Below are positions 61,995 through 64,000 of a stretch of DNA of 64,000 bases, piece after piece. The translations under genes and the position numbers were made by a program. The notes beneath the pieces are model-generated. The model was not told the DNA's origin. It was given only the letters and a program-made list of their open reading frames with translations, and ran no database searches. The stretch lies in contig JAEZFP010000067.1 in assembly GCA_023417475.1 (NCBI GenBank), positions 1 through 64,000 on the forward strand. The letters are read 5' to 3'. Numbering within the stretch: position 1 is the first letter of the stretch; each line of letters starts with the position of its first letter. The stretch comes from Bacillota bacterium. GTDB taxonomy: Bacteria; Bacillota; UBA4882; UBA8346.

Positions 61995-63389
61995 GTGGTC
62001 AAGCAAGTGCGATTCCCCTTAAACACAACGGAATATCTGAACTTTCAGTCGCTTCCCGATTGGGTGACGGCGGCGGCCAAGCGGTTGTTGGACCATGGTT
62101 ACCAGGCTTATCTAGTGGGCGGCGCCGTCCGTGATCTCCTGCGCGGCGAACCGCCCCATGATTGGGATCTCGCCACCGATGCCCTGCCCGATCAGGTCGA
62201 AGTTTTATACCCACATACCGTTCCGACCGGAAAAAGCTACGGTACCATTACGGCGCTGTTTGAAACCGGGCAATTGGAAGTGACCACTTTCCGCGAGGAT
62301 CTCGGTTACAGTGACGGACGGCGCCCGGATGCGATCAAGTTTGGCTCCGAAATCACTCAGGATTTGCTGCGACGCGATTTTACCATCAACGCCATCGCGT
62401 ACGATTTTGCCACGGCGGAGCTGGTCGATCCGTCCGGGGGTTATCGTGATCTGCGCCGGCGAATCTTACGGGCGGTCGGGGATCCTGCGGTTCGTTTTGC
62501 TGAAGACGGCTTGCGGATGTTCCGGTTCTACCGGTTCCTGGCCACCGCCGATCTACAGGCTGACGCCAAAACCCGCCAGGCGATCAATCCGGAATGGGGC
62601 AAACCGGTAAGCAATGAACGGATCCGGGAAGAATTTACGAAGTTATTGTTGGGGAAAAACGTCCGGTCAGGGTTGCATGGATTACGCGATAGCGGGTTAT
62701 TGGGGTTATTCCTTCCGGAGCTGAACGGGATCAATATCGAACAGGGCGGTTACCACCAACACCGTCTCTGGGAGCATTTGATCAGCGCCACCGCAGCGAT
62801 CGAACCCCGGATTGAGTTACGCCTGGCAGCGCTATTACATGACATTGCCAAACCCCAAACCCAATTCGTCGATGCAACCGGGGTTCATTTTTACGGTCAC
62901 GATCAGCAAGGGGCGGCGCTGGCGGAAACCCTGCTGCGGCGGCTCCGGTATCCCAATCAGTTGGTGGAGACGGTGACGAAACTGATCCGGTGGCATATGT
63001 TCTTTATCGAACCCAAAACCGGCGACGGGGCGTTGCGGCGACTGATCGCCAAAGTCGGTCGCGACCAGATCGACAATTTGCTGGAGTTGCGCCGGGCCGA
63101 CATTGTCGCCACCGGACGGATTGACGCGGGGGCTTGGGCATACTGGCGCGATCTGGTCCAACGGTTCCACGCTTTGTTGGCCGACGACACGGTATTGGGC
63201 AAGGACCAATTGGCGGTCAACGGCCGCGATTTGATGAATCATTTCGGGCTGCGACCGGGTCCTGTCGTGGGCCGGCTGCTCGACGCGTTGTGGCAGCGGG
63301 TGCTCGAAGAACCGGCCCACAATGATCGGGATACTTTATTAAAATTGGCCGCGGCCTTAATCGATCATGAACAACCGCCCCCAAACTAA
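61995..63389 (+). CDS. cca: CCA tRNA nucleotidyltransferase
   Basis: About 464 residues of the class II nucleotidyltransferase family that adds or repairs the tRNA CCA end. The head domain has LVGGAVRDLLRGEPPHDWDL with the catalytic Asp pair, SYGTITALFETGQLEVTTFR and the RRDFTINAIAYDF segment; template Arg/Asp are in the EDGLRMFR region. An HD domain near the middle (LRLAALLHDIAKPQ) may act as a phosphatase. The GTG at 61995 lies 3 nt after GGTGAG; a TTG at 61977 is possible. The two tRNAs in the window already encode CCA, so a repair role is likely for them. Confidence 0.93.
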   Translation: MVKQVRFPLNTTEYLNFQSLPDWVTAAAKRLLDHGYQAYLVGGAVRDLLRGEPPHDWDLATDALPDQVEVLYPHTVPTGKSYGTITALFETGQLEVTTFREDLGYSDGRRPDAIKFGSEITQDLLRRDFTINAIAYDFATAELVDPSGGYRDLRRRILRAVGDPAVRFAEDGLRMFRFYRFLATADLQADAKTRQAINPEWGKPVSNERIREEFTKLLLGKNVRSGLHGLRDSGLLGLFLPELNGINIEQGGYHQHRLWEHLISATAAIEPRIELRLAALLHDIAKPQTQFVDATGVHFYGHDQQGAALAETLLRRLRYPNQLVETVTKLIRWHMFFIEPKTGDGALRRLIAKVGRDQIDNLLELRRADIVATGRIDAGAWAYWRDLVQRFHALLADDTVLGKDQLAVNGRDLMNHFGLRPGPVVGRLLDALWQRVLEEPAHNDRDTLLKLAAALIDHEQPPPN

Positions 63390-63431
63390 ATAGCCTTGTC
63401 AATTCCTGAAAAATATGATGTCCAGAAGCTC

Positions 63432-64000
63432 CTAATTTTCCTCGTCTGCCAGACGTAAGCGGTTTTCCAAGGTGTATCCGGGCAGGTGAAAATTTCCCAA
63501 AATCTTCAGAATCACCGTTTCCGCCTGACGCCGTTCCCCGGCGTCGGCGACCCGGCCAAGCAGGGTGATCCGGTCGTCGCCGATCTCAATGTCAATCGGC
63601 AACTGACGCAGGAAGGCGTCGGCCGCGAGCTGCTTCATCATTTGCGCAACCGTCTCATCATCCAACTCAATCAGGTCGCCGTCAAAGCCGTTGTTCACCT
63701 GCCGCACCCCGGGAACACGCGCCGCGATCTCCATCGCCAGCACCGCGATCGCTTCCGGGACATCGCCCCACAAGGTCACGATCCCTTTTTCGGTTAAAGC
63801 GCGGACCCTTCCCGGAACGATCAGCGGTTCGGCAAGCAATGCCGCTTGGACATTGTGGGTGATGGTCGTATCGCGGACAGCGCCGTCATCAATCACCCCG
63901 TCGGCGCAGACCGTGATGTTGTTCTCAACCTGCTTAACTCCGGGAACTTTCTTCACCAATTCCTCAGCTTGATATTTCTCATCGAGCACGTCCACGATGC
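63432..64000 (-). CDS. BON-domain protein, N-terminus cut by window edge
   Basis: At least 189 residues, open through the window end. The visible chain begins inside a BON domain (EELVKKVPGVKQVENNITV), followed by a second (NVQAALLAEPLIVPGRVRAL ... VPGVRQVNNGFDG) and a third, more diverged one (DIEIGDDRITLLGRVADAGE). BON domains bind membranes or nucleotides and occur in periplasmic proteins such as OsmY. The GTG at 63995 is inside the first domain, so the true start lies beyond 64000. The signal peptide, if any, is out of view. Confidence 0.78.
   Translation of the reverse strand, partial: IVDVLDEKYQAEELVKKVPGVKQVENNITVCADGVIDDGAVRDTTITHNVQAALLAEPLIVPGRVRALTEKGIVTLWGDVPEAIAVLAMEIAARVPGVRQVNNGFDGDLIELDDETVAQMMKQLAADAFLRQLPIDIEIGDDRITLLGRVADAGERRQAETVILKILGNFHLPGYTLENRLRLADEEN

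Overview
The window looks like chromosome from a spore-former-type Bacillota relative that has an outer membrane. The Bacillota side is shown by YesM/YesN-type two-component genes, LplABC/YtcQ-like and YesOPQ-like sugar ABC transporters, an OpuC-type osmolyte transporter, PerR next to rubrerythrin, a PadR regulator, and frequent TTG/GTG starts with GGAGG ribosome sites. The outer membrane is suggested by an operon with a predicted beta-barrel protein ending in Phe, a LolA-like periplasmic carrier and a LolCDE/MacB-like ABC exporter. It is also suggested by three transporter binding proteins that have signal-peptidase-I signals and no lipobox Cys. A deep-branching diderm Bacillota (Limnochordia/Hydrogenispora-like) would fit, but that placement is inference.

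Layout. 1-7.9 kb (minus): a YesMN-like kinase/regulator pair drives a binding protein, two permeases and a GH105 hydrolase, matching the yesMNOPQR plan for rhamnogalacturonan oligosaccharides. 8.0-10.5 kb: galK, galT and an unlisted 49-codon ORF behind one strong promoter. 10.6-21.9 kb: a LysM protein, a YesS-like membrane AraC regulator, an LplABC-like transporter and two paralogous putative glycosidases; the transporter and glycosidase units share an ~80-bp upstream element. 22-24.5 kb: a zinc alcohol dehydrogenase, rubrerythrin and PerR. 25.2-28.2 kb: four-gene OpuC-like transporter. 28.4-31.9 kb: MetE-C-like methyltransferase, LysR regulator, tRNA-Lys, tRNA-Met, lipoprotein. 32.2-34.4 kb: KefB-like antiporter. 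34.5-36.6 kb: repeat-rich accessory strip with a SymE-like protein and an excisionase-like HTH. 36.7-48.3 kb: aroA, then a sensory block (giant MCP, two PAS kinases, a GGDEF/HD-GYP enzyme, a 72-aa protein, a NarL-type regulator). 48.4-53.3 kb: sbcCD. 53.6-54.7 kb: a secreted GH105. 55-61.8 kb: the envelope cassette. 62-64 kb: CCA-adding enzyme and a truncated BON-domain protein.

Two themes stand out. One is pectin-side-chain (rhamnogalacturonan/galactan) use: two transport systems, two GH105 enzymes, two unknown glycosidases and the galactose kinase/transferase pair. The other is a set of three intergenic tandem arrays (24.73, 34.60 and 53.36 kb). Their sequences are unrelated, but all have a 21-bp pitch and units that form short palindromes. 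No CRISPR array, rRNA gene, intact transposase or prophage was seen.
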